Source: Archangium sp. (GTDB taxonomy: Bacteria > Myxococcota > Myxococcia > Myxococcales > Myxococcaceae). From it: a DNA stretch of 64,000 bases. The stretch lies in assembly GCA_022843845.1 (NCBI GenBank), contig JALHMW010000011.1, positions 90,104-154,103 on the forward strand, read 5' to 3'. The notes beneath the pieces were generated by a model, which saw nothing but the letters and a program-made list of their open reading frames with translations, was not told the DNA's origin and did not search any database. Below are positions 63,250 to 64,000 of the stretch, piece after piece (the stretch's first letter is position 1; each line of letters starts with the position of its first letter). The position numbers and the translations under genes were made by a program.

Positions 63250-63886
63250 CGCTCCGGTAGACGGCCAGCGCCTCGGCGGCAGGTGACGCGAGCTCGAGCC
63301 AGGGCAGCGGCGGCAACGGCAGGTCGACGCAGCACACGCGAATCTCTCTCGTCCTCGCGATGGCCTCGAGATCGGTCAGCACGCGCTCGAGCCGCTCACC
63401 GCTGAAGGGGCAATACAGAAAGAAGACCGAGCCGACATGCATGCGGCTGGTCAGCTCGGCCGCGTCGCCTTCGATGACTGCGAGCCGATCGACGTGGAGC
63501 CGCGCGGCGAGCGCACGGGTGGCCTCGACGAGCGCAGGCTGAATCTCGAGGGCGACCACCGCCGCTCCCGTCATCAGGTGCAGCACAGCCGCCGCACGAC
63601 CCGGCCCCGCGCCGACGTCCACGACGACGTCCGACGGTTCGATCTTCGCGTGCTCCACGAGGCGACAGAGCACGTCGACCGGACACGGCAGGTAGGGCAC
63701 GCAGCCGCGAGGGAGCTCAGGCCCGTCATCGGCGATTCCGTCGAGCTCGAAGACCAGGTCGAGCCACGCGTCTCGGGAGGCGACGGGCACCTGCATCAAG
63801 GCGGCGCGGAACTCGGCCGGAGGCAGCCGCTGCTGCGACAGCTGCAACCGAATCACTCCCGCGCGCTCACGGTCCCTCGAATCCAT
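63206..63886 (-). CDS. SAM-dependent methyltransferase, 5' end next to a group II intron
   Basis: 226 aa from ATG at 63886. Helical N-terminus, then VVDVGAGPGRAAAVLHLMTG (SAM motif I), VVALEIQPALVEA and FFLYCPFSGERLERVL. Class I methyltransferase; the substrate is unknown. The start codon lies within a few bases of the predicted 3' end of a group II intron, so the annotated N-terminus may be incomplete or newly formed. An in-frame ATG at 63913 falls inside the intron's domain VI. Confidence 0.7.
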   Translation of the reverse strand: MDSRDRERAGVIRLQLSQQRLPPAEFRAALMQVPVASRDAWLDLVFELDGIADDGPELPRGCVPYLPCPVDVLCRLVEHAKIEPSDVVVDVGAGPGRAAAVLHLMTGAAVVALEIQPALVEATRALAARLHVDRLAVIEGDAAELTSRMHVGSVFFLYCPFSGERLERVLTDLEAIARTREIRVCCVDLPLPPLPWLELASPAAEALAVYRSVTPRASPGTARSQR

Positions 63887-64000
63887 TGGTAGAGGAGTGG
63901 CGCGGTGTCGCATCAGCGACCCGTTTCCACTCTCCTCCTTTCAAACCGTACGTGCGGATTTCCCGCATACGGCTTCACGGGTGTCTTCACGGGCAGCTTA
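63885..64000 (-). mobile_element. 3' end of a group II intron (domains V and VI)
   Basis: On the minus strand, 63975-63943 folds like group II domain V: AAGCCGTA pairs with TACGGTTT, an upper stem TGCGG/CCGCA is capped by an AAA-containing loop, and CG forms the two-base bulge; the AGC triad is present. Domain VI follows (63938-63888) as GGAGGAGAGTGG paired with CCACTCCTCT-A-CC, leaving a bulged A at 63890 as the candidate branch point, with a small GTCGC-TGAT-GCGAC hairpin inside. The intron body and any reverse transcriptase would lie beyond the right edge. The upper stem of domain V is one base shorter on one side than usual. Confidence 0.75.

Noticed and set aside
63907..63920. GTCGC-TGAT-GCGAC hairpin as a separate terminator
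   Set aside because: It lies inside the domain VI stem of the group II intron end and is explained by it.

Overview
The window is high-G+C bacterial DNA, gene-dense, and most likely from a myxobacterium (Myxococcota). The strongest pointer is three consecutive bactofilin genes followed by a ParB-like gene, which is the bacN-bacO-bacP-padC arrangement known from Myxococcus xanthus. Supporting features are many lipoproteins, PEGA and OmpA envelope proteins, stand-alone GspE N-terminal (MshEN) domain proteins, a PocR-type sigma-54 activator, an HD-GYP response regulator and a complex hybrid histidine kinase. I saw no tRNA, rRNA, CRISPR array, prophage or insertion sequence. No stretch over 300 bases lacks a gene; the longest gap is 50415-50642, where I see nothing convincing. 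Genes are packed with 4-bp ATGA/GTGA overlaps.

Layout. 1-3140 (minus): a PEGA envelope protein cut by the left edge, an Fpg/Nei DNA glycosylase and an SGNH hydrolase. 3203-4150 (plus): a serine-rich exported protein. 4147-11418 (minus): an operon-like run of alpha/beta hydrolase, bacN, bacO, bacP, padC, pyrE, a lipoprotein and a transporter-HEAT-cNMP fusion. 11522-15707 (minus): a TPR protein and a hybrid kinase. 15768-19691 (plus): an OmpA-family protein and a large lipoprotein with an 11-C tract. 19679-29462 (minus): cpaB-tadB-tadC, an FHA-TPR protein, xseA, xseB, ispA, dxs and tlyA, with a good sigma-70-like promoter at its head. 29616-31903 (minus): ECF sigma factor and anti-sigma. 31956-41215 (minus): an oligopeptide ABC transporter operon (lipoprotein, binding protein, two permeases, two ATPases) with two MshEN-domain proteins inserted between permeases and ATPases. 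41256-43245: a TolQR/ExbBD-type pair and a hydrolase. 43317-47477 (minus): acyl-CoA dehydrogenase, a HadAB-like pair and a DapB-like dehydrogenase. 47608-50414 (plus): an HD-GYP regulator and a three-part fusion (aldo/keto reductase, PNKP-like kinase, degenerate HAD). 50643-60621: Mrp/ApbC, a GT-C-like membrane protein, a LipB-Nudix fusion with a zinc-finger/P-loop partner, an MFS carrier, an aminotransferase, coaD and rsmD. 60762-63886: a sigma-54 activator, a hydrolase and a methyltransferase. At the right edge the 3' end (domains V and VI) of a group II intron on the minus strand abuts, and may supply, the methyltransferase start codon.

The housekeeping content is coherent: isoprenoid precursor synthesis (dxs, ispA) with exonuclease VII and TlyA, pyrimidine (pyrE), CoA (coaD), lipoate (lipB) and Fe-S loading (mrp). 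Cyclic-di-GMP is a recurring theme: an intact HD-GYP, a degenerate GGDEF domain and two MshEN proteins. The most unusual observations are the MshEN pair inside the peptide-transporter operon, the reductase-kinase-HAD fusion and the intron end at a start codon.
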